NCBI RefSeq assembly: GCF_016861785.1
Contig: NZ_BOLS01000005.1
Span: 1-64,000 of the forward strand
DNA from: Lacticaseibacillus mingshuiensis
Lineage (GTDB): Bacteria; Bacillota; Bacilli; Lactobacillales; Lactobacillaceae
Direction: 5' to 3'
DNA: 64,000 bases
Shown: positions 32,294 to 40,577 of the stretch, piece after piece
Layout of the letters: each line of letters opens with the position of its first letter
Position numbering within the stretch: the stretch's first letter is position 1
The notes under the pieces: generated by a model
Seen by the model: only the letters and a program-made list of their open reading frames with translations
What the model was told of the DNA's origin: nothing
Database searches by the model: none
Program-made: the position numbers and the translations under genes

Positions 32294-32860
32294 TTACTCC
32301 TCGTTCACTAAGTTAGCGCGCAACTCGGCTTCAATTTTCCGCATACTTTCTGTGGAGTAATTGTCATTGAGCCATTCGGCAACCCGGCGCAAGTCATCAA
32401 TGCGTGGCGTATACAGATCAATGATACGCTGAATTGTTGCCCGCTCGTCTGCATCGTCACCCGCGTCATGAGCTTTATCAGCTAGTGCAAATAGCTGTTG
32501 GATCTTTGTCATGTGCTTGGTTAGTGCCGCAAAAGAATCTGCTTGCTGGTCAATGACCTGCGCATTCACGGCTTGAAGTTTAGTGGTGTCTAGCATGAGA
32601 TCATTAGGTGTGACCCCAAAGATCGTACAGATTTTCATTAAACTGTCTGTGGAGGGGCTAAACACTCCCCGTTCGATCTTAGAGACAGTTTGTTCAATCG
32701 TCTCAAGTTTCTCGGCAAATTGCTTCTGGGTGTATCCATTAGCCTTACGCAGTCGACGAATATTTTGACCGATGATCTGTCCCGTTGTGAGCTTTAGCTG
32801 AACGCCAGTGATGGGTTGACGTTTCTTCTTCGTGGCCTTTCTGTCTGGATCGATTGCCAT
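32294..32860 (-). CDS. XRE-family regulator of the restriction enzyme
   Basis: A 188-residue protein with a basic start (KATKKKRQP), a XRE HTH at about 28-85 (NIRRLRKANGYTQKQFAEKL, then IEQTVSKIERG) and a helical C-terminal half. It ends four bases before the MmeI-like gene, with that gene's GAGGAG in its last codons. It probably acts as a controller of the restriction enzyme, delaying cutting until the DNA is methylated. AGAGGTG precedes the ATG. The C-terminal half resembles that of the XRE protein at 322-867. Confidence 0.85.
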   Translation of the reverse strand: MAIDPDRKATKKKRQPITGVQLKLTTGQIIGQNIRRLRKANGYTQKQFAEKLETIEQTVSKIERGVFSPSTDSLMKICTIFGVTPNDLMLDTTKLQAVNAQVIDQQADSFAALTKHMTKIQQLFALADKAHDAGDDADERATIQRIIDLYTPRIDDLRRVAEWLNDNYSTESMRKIEAELRANLVNEE

Positions 32861-33093
32861 GTTGGCACCTCTTTCGTTGTGGTACGTGGGGTTTGTCGAT
32901 AATGTAACTCTTTATGGAATATTTAAGCATATTTAATGTTTGATGTAAAGCTAATAAATGTTTACAACTAACAGTGCGGATGGTACACTAAGCTTAAATC
33001 TAAAGTGTTTGTTTTACGCTTATGGATGTTAGTTCCTTGAAAATAGAATAGCACCATCAAGATAAGACCACAACACAATTAGGAGGTGAGAGA

Positions 33094-33351
33094 ATGGCCT
33101 TACCGGCACAGTCGGCGCTGTTCATCAGTCGCCAAGACTTGGTAAAGCACGGGTTCAGCGATTACGAGGCGGCACAGTTACTGCGAATGGCTAAGGCCAA
33201 TCTCGTTGAACAAGGACTGAACTATTATGCAATTCGGGGCAGGCGTCGCGTCCCTGCCTATGCAATCGAAGCGATTCTTGGATGTCCATTATTTGAAACA
33301 CAGAGAGACACGCTCCCAAGCCAAACAAAGGAGCGTACTAAAAATGACTAA
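33094..33351 (+). CDS. DUF3173-family protein (integrase partner)
   Basis: An 85-residue protein with the DUF3173 pattern: SRQDLVKHGFSDYEAAQLLR, then AKANLVEQGLNYYAIRGRRR and VPAYAIEAILG. Such genes stand directly before integrases in Gram-positive integrative elements and are thought to act in excision or its control. AGGAGGTGAG precedes the ATG. It overlaps integrase 2 by eight bases. Confidence 0.85.
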   Translation: MALPAQSALFISRQDLVKHGFSDYEAAQLLRMAKANLVEQGLNYYAIRGRRRVPAYAIEAILGCPLFETQRDTLPSQTKERTKND

Positions 33352-34462
33352 AGAAAGCGACCTGATCAAGAAAGCACCGGACGGCACATATGGTTTTCGT
33401 GCCAGTCTTGGCTTTGATAAGCGAACTGGGAAGCGCCGCCAGAAGCGTTGTTCTGGTTTCAAAACCAAAACGCTCGCAAAGGAAGCCTATCGAAAGCTGG
33501 TTGCCCAATTTGAGGACGAGCAGTTCAATTCACCGATTACGTTCAAGGAGTTCTGTGACAAGTACTTCTTCCCGTGGTACAAATTCACGGTGCAAGAGCA
33601 GACCTATGAACATCGTAAAGGCATGGTAGAGCGTTCGTTCAATCAGTTTGATTCAATGAAACTTAGCAAAATCACAGCCTTTGACGTTCAGAAATGGCAA
33701 CTTGGCTATCTCGAAGACCATGCCAATGGAACAACGCGGGTTGCGCATACCATGTTGGGTAAAATATTCGAGCGCGCCATCTTAATGAGTTTGATGAAGG
33801 AGAACCCGGCTAAGATTGTCGGCAACGTCAAGCGTAGCCAAGATGAAGTCGAGTTCTGGACTAAGGACCAATTCCAAAAGGTGATTGAGCAAACCAGCAA
33901 GGATACCTACACACACCGATTTGATTTCATCATTCTGTGGTTCTTGTTTATGACCGGCATGCGTTCCGGTGAAGCTAAAGCACTAACTTGGAAAGACGTT
34001 GATCTAAAGGCTGGTACAATCGACATCAATAAGTCGTTGCTCTACAAGTCTGTCAATAACTACAAGTTAGGCAAGACCAAGAACCGACAAAGTATGCGGG
34101 TCATTAGCATTGACCAGCAAACGATTGACTACTTGGAAGAGTGGTACGAAGATCAGCGACTGATGACCCGCTCGAAGTTCGTTCTATCCCAGGACGGCGC
34201 GCCACTAAACAGCACCTACATCAATGATATTGTTCATGACTACGGCAATTTGGCCAAAGTGCCAACCGTAACCGCCCACGCATTGCGGCACTCGCATGCC
34301 TCACTGTTAATCAGCCTTGGTGAGAACCCTCTAGTGATTCGAGATCGTCTCGGTCACAAGGATGTGCGAACAACCTTAGAAATTTACGGTCACCTCTACC
34401 CCAAGAGTGATATTGAGGCTTCTAAGCGACTGGAAGGATTGGTCACGGTGCCGTCAGAATGA
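33344..34462 (+). CDS. int: Tyrosine recombinase, integrase of island 2
   Basis: A 372-residue integrase with an arm-binding part at 1-60 (DGTYGFRASLGFDKRTGKRR), a core-binding part at about 65-165 and a catalytic part at 185-370. Catalytic residues are Arg in MTGMRSGEAKAL, His-x-x-Arg in TAHALRHSHASLL, His in RLGHKDVRTT and Tyr in LEIYGHLYP. ATG at 33344 with AAAGGAG upstream is chosen. It is clearly different from integrase 1. TGTGCC repeats just after the gene and the 17-bp core at 34564 mark attR. Confidence 0.95.
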   Translation: MTKESDLIKKAPDGTYGFRASLGFDKRTGKRRQKRCSGFKTKTLAKEAYRKLVAQFEDEQFNSPITFKEFCDKYFFPWYKFTVQEQTYEHRKGMVERSFNQFDSMKLSKITAFDVQKWQLGYLEDHANGTTRVAHTMLGKIFERAILMSLMKENPAKIVGNVKRSQDEVEFWTKDQFQKVIEQTSKDTYTHRFDFIILWFLFMTGMRSGEAKALTWKDVDLKAGTIDINKSLLYKSVNNYKLGKTKNRQSMRVISIDQQTIDYLEEWYEDQRLMTRSKFVLSQDGAPLNSTYINDIVHDYGNLAKVPTVTAHALRHSHASLLISLGENPLVIRDRLGHKDVRTTLEIYGHLYPKSDIEASKRLEGLVTVPSE

Positions 34463-34474
34463 AAATCGTTCAGA

Positions 34475-34493
34475 GTGTGCCGAGTGTGTGCCA
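34475..34493. repeat. Arm-type repeats, right end of island 2
   Basis: GTGTGCC (34475-34481) and GTGTGCCA (34486-34493) lie 71 bases before the core and match the pair at 25976-25994. Confidence 0.5.
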
Positions 34494-34538
34494 TAATAAA
34501 ACAAAAAGCCGACAAATCAGCGTTTGTCAGCTTAAAAA

Positions 34539-34554
34539 TGTTTCACGTGAAACA
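34539..34554. other. Perfect parS site inside the island 2 right end
   Basis: TGTTTCACGTGAAACA matches the ParB/Spo0J binding consensus TGTTNCACGTGAAACA at every base. It lies nine bases inside the 17-bp core, so it belongs to the island rather than to the host flank. Other copies are at 45270 and 49187. Confidence 0.75.
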
Positions 34555-34563
34555 GTTACGTTT

Positions 34564-34580
34564 CCCCTGACCACCCAGAA
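34564..34580. other. attR: copy of the tRNA-Lys 3' end
   Basis: CCCCTGACCACCCAGAA is identical to 11274-11290 inside the tRNA-Lys gene. The host tRNA terminator follows 16 bases later. Confidence 0.9.
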
Positions 34581-34595
34581 AAGCATGATCGTGAG

Positions 34596-34628
34596 ACACC
34601 GGGGTTTTCAAACCTCGGTGTTTTTTTT
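34596..34628 (+). terminator. Original tRNA-Lys terminator, displaced by the islands
   Basis: ACACCG-x-GGT and ACC-x-CGGTGT form a stem followed by eight T. It follows attR directly, where a tRNA terminator would be before insertion. It now lies 23 kb from the tRNA. Confidence 0.8.
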
Positions 34629-34802
34629 ACGATTTTTGGTGATTCGAGTGGGTGGTATTCGTACGGCCTCGAGTTTGATTCGGATCAATATACTTGCCAG
34701 CAAAGCGGTTCACAATTTTTCGGTATGTTGAGCTGCTGGCCATATTCTGAATTGGCATAATGGGCAGGTGGAGGATGAATGGGTCGGTCGTCCGCCTGAT
34801 GT

Positions 34803-34808
34803 TATAAT
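34803..34808 (+). promoter_or_regulatory. -10 box of the tannase gene
   Basis: A perfect TATAAT lies 26 bases before the tannase start. The -35 region (TGGGTC) is far from consensus, which fits a promoter that needs an activator such as the nearby LysR protein. Confidence 0.5.
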
Positions 34809-34833
34809 GAGCTCTAAGAAAGAAGGGGCGCGT

Positions 34834-36219
34834 ATGACTATGAAATTTGATGCGAAGACTTGGATCGGGCGCACGTTCGCAGATGGTTTCGGCTATGCCG
34901 AGAGTCGTGATAATATCTATGTCCAACATCCGGTGGCTGAAATTCAGAAGCTCAACGTGTTCACCCCGGTAGCGTACCTTGATCATGGATCGGTCAATGG
35001 CTATACGGCTGAGACCGCGCCAATACTGATGCCAAATACGGTTGGCGGGTATCTCCCAGGACCCGCGGATCAGCCAGGCGAAGCAGGGTGGCCGAGTCGC
35101 GGGAAGACCATCGAAGCGGCGCTACGACAAGGTTACGTCGTCGTGTCGGCAGGAATTCGCGGCCGCACAACATTGAACGCGGTGGGGAACCAGATCGGTG
35201 GTGCGCCAGCTTTGCTCATTGACATGAAAGCGGCAGTGCGTTGGGTCAAGGCGAACGCGGCGCTACTGCCGGGCCGGGTCGACCGCATCATCACGAACGG
35301 TACCAGTGCGGGTGGTGCGCTATCGGCCTTGACTGGCGCATCTGGCAATGACGTGCGGTATGAGTCAGAACTGCAAAGGCTTGGTGCGGCAGATGAAGAT
35401 GACAGTGTTTTTGCCGCCTCTGTCTATTGTCCGATTCATAATCTTGAGCATGCGGACATGGCATACGAATGGCAGTTTAATGGTATCAACGACTTCAATT
35501 CTTTTCATGAGGTCAGTGAAAATGGAAAGACGACGACCCAGGCTTGGCACGGGACCTTGTCGCCAGCACAACAGGAACTGTCTGCTAAGTTGAAGGCGTC
35601 ATTCCCGGCATATCTAAATAGTCTCAATCTCCATGCGCCAGATGGCACGCCGCTTTCGTTGCGTGCGGATGGAAATGGCAGTTTCTTGACCTATCTTCAA
35701 AGTTTATTGATCGCATCGGCTCAGCACGCTCTGGATATTGGTGCCACAGTGCCAACTGAGGCGGGTTTCACTATGCGAGATGGAAAAATGATGGCAGTCG
35801 ATTGGCCTGTTTATTTGCGGTACATCGGTCGGATGAAATCGACACCAGCTTTTGATAGTTTGTCGCTGAGCTCGCCGGAAAATAATGAATTTGAGGACCG
35901 TCATTTCACGGCGTTCAGCCAACAAATGGATTCAAATCATTCCCCGCTTGCGCCGGCGGATCTGATTGCGGCTATGAATCCGTTAACAGCGATTGGGTCA
36001 GCGAAGACCGCGCAACATTGGCGCATCCGGCACGGTGCAGCAGATCGTGACACGAGTTTTGCCATTCCAACGATCTTAGCGCTGACCCTTCAGAATCGGG
36101 GATTTTCTGTCGATTTTGCGCTACCATGGGCCACGCCGCATGACGGCGATTATGATCTGCCAGAGCTATTCGCGTGGATCGATAGGCTCTGCAAAAAAGA
36201 GACGCTATTCGGCGCCTGA
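34834..36219 (+). CDS. tanB: Tannase (tannin acyl hydrolase, TanB type)
   Basis: A 461-residue enzyme close in length and motifs to the intracellular lactobacillus tannase (469). It splits gallate esters and depsides of hydrolysable tannins into gallate and alcohol. The nucleophile is Ser158 in GTSAGGALSAL, the acid is probably in HGAADRDTSF and the histidine in PHDGDYDLPEL near the end. There is no signal peptide. ATG at 34834 with AAGGGG upstream is chosen. A gallate decarboxylase cluster follows 2 kb downstream, so the released gallate is further converted to pyrogallol. Confidence 0.9.
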   Translation: MTMKFDAKTWIGRTFADGFGYAESRDNIYVQHPVAEIQKLNVFTPVAYLDHGSVNGYTAETAPILMPNTVGGYLPGPADQPGEAGWPSRGKTIEAALRQGYVVVSAGIRGRTTLNAVGNQIGGAPALLIDMKAAVRWVKANAALLPGRVDRIITNGTSAGGALSALTGASGNDVRYESELQRLGAADEDDSVFAASVYCPIHNLEHADMAYEWQFNGINDFNSFHEVSENGKTTTQAWHGTLSPAQQELSAKLKASFPAYLNSLNLHAPDGTPLSLRADGNGSFLTYLQSLLIASAQHALDIGATVPTEAGFTMRDGKMMAVDWPVYLRYIGRMKSTPAFDSLSLSSPENNEFEDRHFTAFSQQMDSNHSPLAPADLIAAMNPLTAIGSAKTAQHWRIRHGAADRDTSFAIPTILALTLQNRGFSVDFALPWATPHDGDYDLPELFAWIDRLCKKETLFGA

Positions 36220-36402
36220 ACAAAGCATTGGTAAGACTCATTTGTCTGTATCTAGCCCATGGAAGTAGCCAGCGTGGTTGACCATGTGCGATGTCGTACT
36301 TGTGCTGAGCCATTCCATATTGACACGGCCAGGCTCAAGCCAAGTGAGAACACACCTTTATGAGCTGTTTTTCTAAAGTGCTGAAATAGATCACGTCAAA
36401 GA

Positions 36403-36457
36403 AGAGCCCAGCTACCGCGCAACAATAGCTTTGCGCGGTAGCTGGGCTCTTTTTTTA
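36403..36457. terminator. Strong bidirectional terminator
   Basis: A near-perfect 20-bp stem (AGAGCCCAGCTACCGCGCA with its complement) is followed by seven T. It lies between the converging tannase and DUF554 genes. The rest of 36220-36479 shows no gene. Confidence 0.9.
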
Positions 36458-36479
36458 TTTTATTGGCTCATTGATCAGC

Positions 36480-37205
36480 TTAAAGCAGTGGTGCAATCAC
36501 TGTGACCCATAACCAAGAGAGTGGCATCACAATTATCATCGCTGGGATCATATCCGCAGTAGGGAACATCTTGAGCTGAACCATTCTGAAACCAGTGGCT
36601 AACATCAGCATCCCGCCAGCTGCTTTGAAATCTAGAATCATTGTTGGGGTTGTTAAAGGATAGATCAGGCCCGCTGCCACGAAGAGAATAAGGAATATGA
36701 CAAACTGCGGAATCGCGATCAAGGCGACCACATACCCGAGATTTGCCGCGAAAATTGCCGCCGTGAAGAAATCGAGAATCGATTTCGAAATCAGAATCGT
36801 CGCATCTCCGTTCATCCCTTCGACCAAGGCACCATAAATGCCTGTCCCACTTGCGCAGAAAAGCACGATGACGGTTACAAGTGTCGCATCGAACGTTGAT
36901 TGATCAATATCTGATGGGGTCGGAATAAAACGCGTGATAAAATTCTGCATCGCCTTTGCGCCTCGATTGATCCAATCGCCAAGGTGAATCGCTAGGCCAA
37001 GTGCTGTCCCAATGATGACGGCAAAGATCACTGCCGCCATATTTTTCATAGGGGCGATCGAGTAAATGCCCATTGCCATTGAACAGGCGCCGAACACCAT
37101 ATTCAGTCCGTCTTTAAATTTTTGTGAAAGATACTTACCACCGAACGCACCAAAAGCGCCACCGAGCAAAACCGAGGCGGCATTGATGATCACACCAATT
37201 GGCAT
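36480..37205 (-). CDS. DUF554-family membrane protein
   Basis: A 241-residue protein with six to seven hydrophobic segments and the DUF554 (YdfK/YqgA-like) pattern: MPIGVIINAASVLLGGAFGA at the start, then FCASGTGIYGALVEGMNGD and FFTAAIFAANLGYVVAL. ATG at 37205 is chosen because AGGGAG lies nine bases upstream. The function of the family is unknown. It is divergent from the LysR gene and lies between tannase and gallate decarboxylase genes, so a role in moving gallate, pyrogallol or a related acid is possible but not shown. Confidence 0.82.
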   Translation of the reverse strand: MPIGVIINAASVLLGGAFGAFGGKYLSQKFKDGLNMVFGACSMAMGIYSIAPMKNMAAVIFAVIIGTALGLAIHLGDWINRGAKAMQNFITRFIPTPSDIDQSTFDATLVTVIVLFCASGTGIYGALVEGMNGDATILISKSILDFFTAAIFAANLGYVVALIAIPQFVIFLILFVAAGLIYPLTTPTMILDFKAAGGMLMLATGFRMVQLKMFPTADMIPAMIIVMPLSWLWVTVIAPLL

Positions 37206-37316
37206 AATTGCCATCTCCCTTTTTTTATTTACGGTCAATATAGAGAAAAAGGACGAACGACCAATTCTGAATGCGTGGTAAGATATGCTCAAATGGAATA
37301 TTTTGGAGGCGGCATC

Positions 37317-38231
37317 ATGGAACTGCGAAAACTTGAGAGCTTTATCGCGGTAGCTAATACTTTGAACTATACAGAGGCGGCCAATCAGCTTTTCACAACG
37401 CAGGCGACGATCTCTAAACATATATTGTCACTCGAAGAGGAACTGGGGGTTGTTCTGATCGACCGCACACATCGCCACGTCAAGCTGACGGCGGCAGGAA
37501 GAGCGAGTCTCCCATACGCGCGTCAAATGATCGAGGCCCAGCATCAGCTGAAAACAGCCCTTGCTAGCCAACAACTTCAGGCTGGAATGACGCTGTTGGT
37601 CCGCGGTATTCCTACGATCTCCTCGTATCAAGCGTTTAATATCGTGACAACCTTTTCAAATCAGCATTCCGATATTGATCTGAATTTTGCGGAGGCAGAG
37701 GCCAATACGCTGGTGCCAGCCCTGAAAAATGGTCATGCAGATATCGTCTTTCTTCGTTTATTTGATAGTCAGCCAATACAGGGGCTCACAGTCTTAGTTG
37801 AGTCGAGCGATCGGTTCGTTGTTGTGATGCCAAAAACACATTCGTTAGCGAAACGGAAGAGTTTGCAAATAGCCGCGCTCGCAGACCAGACTTTGCTTCA
37901 GCTCAACGAGTCGACTAATCTTTCAGCGCCTGTGTTCGATCTTTTCAAAGAGGCTGGAATCGCGCCTCGAATCCGATATTCCGGTCAGCGTATCGATCTC
38001 ATTCTTGAGATGATCGAGCGCGGGATGGGCCTTTCAGTGATGATGGGGCACTCTTTTGATCTGCATGCGTATCCAGAATTGACCACGGTGCCGCTAACGC
38101 CTGTGAGGTACAGCCACTTAGCTTTTGCGAAACTTCAGAATCATCACACCCCGGCTGCCGACCTTTTCTGGGCCTATGCCACGCAAGCCCTTGCTGCCGT
38201 CAATCATTCCAATTCGGCATCTATCGACTAG
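37317..38231 (+). CDS. LysR-family regulator of the tannin cluster
   Basis: A 304-residue protein. The winged HTH is at 1-65 (MELRKLESFIAVANTLNYTE, then TTQATISKHILSLEEELGVV), and the effector domain is at about 90-295 with the periplasmic-binding-like fold. ATG at 37317 is chosen because TTGGAGGC lies eight bases upstream. It is divergent from DUF554 and 81 bases before lpdC. In L. plantarum a LysR protein (TanR) activates tannin genes in response to gallate-type compounds, so this is the likely counterpart. Confidence 0.9.
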   Translation: MELRKLESFIAVANTLNYTEAANQLFTTQATISKHILSLEEELGVVLIDRTHRHVKLTAAGRASLPYARQMIEAQHQLKTALASQQLQAGMTLLVRGIPTISSYQAFNIVTTFSNQHSDIDLNFAEAEANTLVPALKNGHADIVFLRLFDSQPIQGLTVLVESSDRFVVVMPKTHSLAKRKSLQIAALADQTLLQLNESTNLSAPVFDLFKEAGIAPRIRYSGQRIDLILEMIERGMGLSVMMGHSFDLHAYPELTTVPLTPVRYSHLAFAKLQNHHTPAADLFWAYATQALAAVNHSNSASID

Positions 38232-38312
38232 ATAATCTGAATTGTTTGGAGACGTTATGCCCGCCATACTGAACGTGTTAGTTAATCGTATGCAAATAGG
38301 AGGTTACTTACT

Positions 38313-39788
38313 ATGGCAGAAGAACAGTATGACTTGCGCAAAGTTTTGGCAGAGATCAAGGATCTACCCGGCCAGTACCACGAGACTGACAAGGAGATCG
38401 ATCCGGAGGCTGACCTCGCCGGTGTGTACCGGTACATTGGGGCGGGCGGCACCGTTCAGCGGCCGACGCAAGAAGGGCCGGCAATGATGTTCAACAATGT
38501 CAAGGGCTTTCCGGGTTCGCGGGTCTTGATCGGCTTACAGGCATCACGGAAACGGGTTGGCACGATCTTGCATCATGACTACAAAACGTTGGGTTGGTTG
38601 CTCAACGAAGCGGTCACGCATCCAGTAGAACCGGTTGAAGTTGACCGCTCGCATGCCCCGGCACAGGAAGTAGTGGTCAAAGCAGATGAACCGGATTTTG
38701 ATATCCGTAAGCTACTGGCCGCACCAACAAATACACCGGTCGATGCTGGCCCATATATTACGATGGGGGTTGTTTACGGCCACAGTGTTGATGGCAAAGA
38801 GTCTGATGTGACGATTCACCGGATGGTTTTGGAAGATAAAGATACGATCGGGATGTACATCATGCCTGGTGGTCGGCATATCGGTGCATTTTTGAAAGGT
38901 TATCAGGAAATTAACAAGCCAATGCCGATCACGATCAACATTGGGCTCGACCCGGCGATCACGATCGGCGCGACTTTTGAGCCACCGACCACGCCGCTTG
39001 GGTATAACGAGCTGCAGGTTGCAGGGGCGCTGCGGAACCAGCCTGTCCAGATCGTGCAAGGCACAACGGTCGATGCCAAAGCAATTGCCCGTTCAGAATG
39101 GGTGATCGAGGCGGAGATCTTGCCGAATCAGACAATGCAGGAAGATATCAACACGAACACCGGTTACGCAATGCCAGAGTTCCCCGGCTATAACGGCAAG
39201 GCGAACCCGGCGGTGAATGTGGTCAAGATCAAGGCGGTCACGCACCGCAAAGATAATCCAATCGTTCAGACGACGATTGGGCCATCGGAAGAGCACGTCT
39301 CGATGGCCGGTATTCCGACTGAAGCTTCAATCTTGAGTCTGACCGAGCGTGCGATTCCGGGCAAGGTGAAAAATGTGTACGATGCGCCAGCTGGCGGCGG
39401 CAAGCTGATGACGATCATGCAGATTCATAAGGACAACGAAGCCGACGAAGGGATTCAACGTCAAGCTGCGTTGCTCGCATTTTCCGCCTTCAAGGAACTG
39501 AAGACTGTCATTTTGGTCGATGAAGATGTTGATATTTTCGATTGGAACGATGTGATGTGGACGATCAACACGCGTTTCCAGGCGGACCGCGACATCATGG
39601 TGCTGGAAGGAATGCGCAATCACCCACTGGATCCAAGCGAATTACCTGAATATGATCCGGCGCGGATTCGGGTACGCGGGATGAGTTCGAAGCTGGTTCT
39701 CGACGGTACAGTGCCTTACACCATGAAGGACACCTTCAAACGGGCATCGTTCAAGGATATGCCTAACTGGAAAGAATATCTGGACTAA
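38313..39788 (+). CDS. lpdC: Gallate decarboxylase catalytic subunit (UbiD family)
   Basis: A 491-residue UbiD-type decarboxylase, one residue from L. plantarum LpdC (490). It removes CO2 from gallate (and protocatechuate) to give pyrogallol (and catechol), using prenylated FMN made by LpdB. Seen are the flavin-loop region VTIHRMVLEDKDTIGMYI near 165-180, DPAITIGATFEPP near 210 and an acidic catalytic stretch (LVDEDVDIFDWNDVMW) near 390-410. TAGGAGG precedes the ATG. lpdB and lpdD follow directly, so all three form one unit. Confidence 0.95.
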   Translation: MAEEQYDLRKVLAEIKDLPGQYHETDKEIDPEADLAGVYRYIGAGGTVQRPTQEGPAMMFNNVKGFPGSRVLIGLQASRKRVGTILHHDYKTLGWLLNEAVTHPVEPVEVDRSHAPAQEVVVKADEPDFDIRKLLAAPTNTPVDAGPYITMGVVYGHSVDGKESDVTIHRMVLEDKDTIGMYIMPGGRHIGAFLKGYQEINKPMPITINIGLDPAITIGATFEPPTTPLGYNELQVAGALRNQPVQIVQGTTVDAKAIARSEWVIEAEILPNQTMQEDINTNTGYAMPEFPGYNGKANPAVNVVKIKAVTHRKDNPIVQTTIGPSEEHVSMAGIPTEASILSLTERAIPGKVKNVYDAPAGGGKLMTIMQIHKDNEADEGIQRQAALLAFSAFKELKTVILVDEDVDIFDWNDVMWTINTRFQADRDIMVLEGMRNHPLDPSELPEYDPARIRVRGMSSKLVLDGTVPYTMKDTFKRASFKDMPNWKEYLD

Positions 39789-39857
39789 GGATTCGGTTTG
39801 GGGGTCAGGCATTCTTGCCCATCCGACGTCATACTATAGTAGAAAGAAGGCATTCGA

Positions 39858-40577
39858 ATGAAGCGCATTGTTGTTGGTATTACCGGTGCAAGCGGGACGA
39901 TCTATGGACTGCGGCTGCTTGAATTCTTGCATCAAGATCCTGATGTTGAGGTGCATCTGGTGATAACGCGCTGGGCGAAGGAAAATCTGGCGGTGGAAGC
40001 CACCGGGTATACGGAGCGGCAGGTGGATGCGCTGGCGGATGTCGTCTATTCAGAGCAAAATATGGGTGCAGCAATCGCGTCAGGCAGTTTCTTGCACGAT
40101 GGGATGATCATTGTGCCAAGCAGCATGAAAACGATCGCGGCAATCGCAACCGGGCTGGGTGATAATTTGATCGCACGGGCGGCGGATGTCACCCTGAAGG
40201 AGCGGCGGCCGTTGATCATCGTGCCGCGAGAGACGCCGTTTAACCAGATCCATCTGGAAAATATGCTGAAGCTCGCGCGCATGGGCGTGGATATTATTCC
40301 TCCGATTCCCGCTTTCTACAATCGGCCGAAGACGGTCGATGATATTGTGAATCACACGGTGATGAAGTTCCTTGATCATCTCGGTATCGAGAGCCACTTG
40401 GACCAGCGTTGGGCTGGTTTAGCTGAGGCAAAACAGGCTGCACGCCATGAGTCAGACCTGGCTGATCAAGGTGAGGATGGCAAGCGCTCAGAAACAGCCG
40501 ATCACATGCCGTCCGGCGACACGCTGGGACGGACATCGGCAGAGCAATCACTGAAAGAAGTGAGTCTGCATGACTGA
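39858..40577 (+). CDS. lpdB: Flavin prenyltransferase (UbiX/LpdB) with C-terminal extension
   Basis: A 239-residue protein. Residues 1-185 are a complete UbiX: VVGITGASGTIYGLRLL, then IVPSSMKTIAAIATG and IVPRETPFNQIHLENM, ending near FLDHLGIE. It attaches a dimethylallyl group to FMN and supplies the cofactor for LpdC. The last 50 residues are charged, low-complexity and not part of usual UbiX (187-200 aa). The extension overlaps lpdD by eight bases. GAAAGAAGG precedes the ATG. The extra tail might aid interaction or be neutral drift. Confidence 0.93.
   Translation: MKRIVVGITGASGTIYGLRLLEFLHQDPDVEVHLVITRWAKENLAVEATGYTERQVDALADVVYSEQNMGAAIASGSFLHDGMIIVPSSMKTIAAIATGLGDNLIARAADVTLKERRPLIIVPRETPFNQIHLENMLKLARMGVDIIPPIPAFYNRPKTVDDIVNHTVMKFLDHLGIESHLDQRWAGLAEAKQAARHESDLADQGEDGKRSETADHMPSGDTLGRTSAEQSLKEVSLHD

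Larger units (their letters stand above)
25919..34580. mobile_element. Island 2: integrative defence element
   Basis: About 8.7 kb bounded on the right by a 17-bp copy of the tRNA-Lys 3' end. It holds herA and sir2 (minus), an MmeI-like enzyme with a XRE regulator (minus), and a DUF3173 protein with an integrase (plus). No replication, conjugation or phage structural genes are seen. Paired TGTGCC repeats lie about 60 bases inside both ends. Movement would depend on the integrase and perhaps on a helper for transfer. Confidence 0.7.

Noticed and set aside
11288-34580. Reading the whole 23 kb as one complete prophage
   Set aside because: There are no tail, holin or endolysin genes, two unrelated integrases exist, and the right third is pure defence cargo.
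11288-34580. CRISPR array or cas genes
   Set aside because: No regularly spaced direct repeats of 25-40 bases with unique spacers were seen anywhere. The iterons at 19547-19831 are too short and irregular.
34627-34986. Minus-strand frame over the tannase start
   Set aside because: It covers the tRNA terminator and tannase promoter and has no start signals.
36480-37421. A 313-residue version of the DUF554 protein starting at 37421
   Set aside because: The added N-terminal part runs over the divergent LysR start and has no RBS. ATG 37205 fits the family's usual start.
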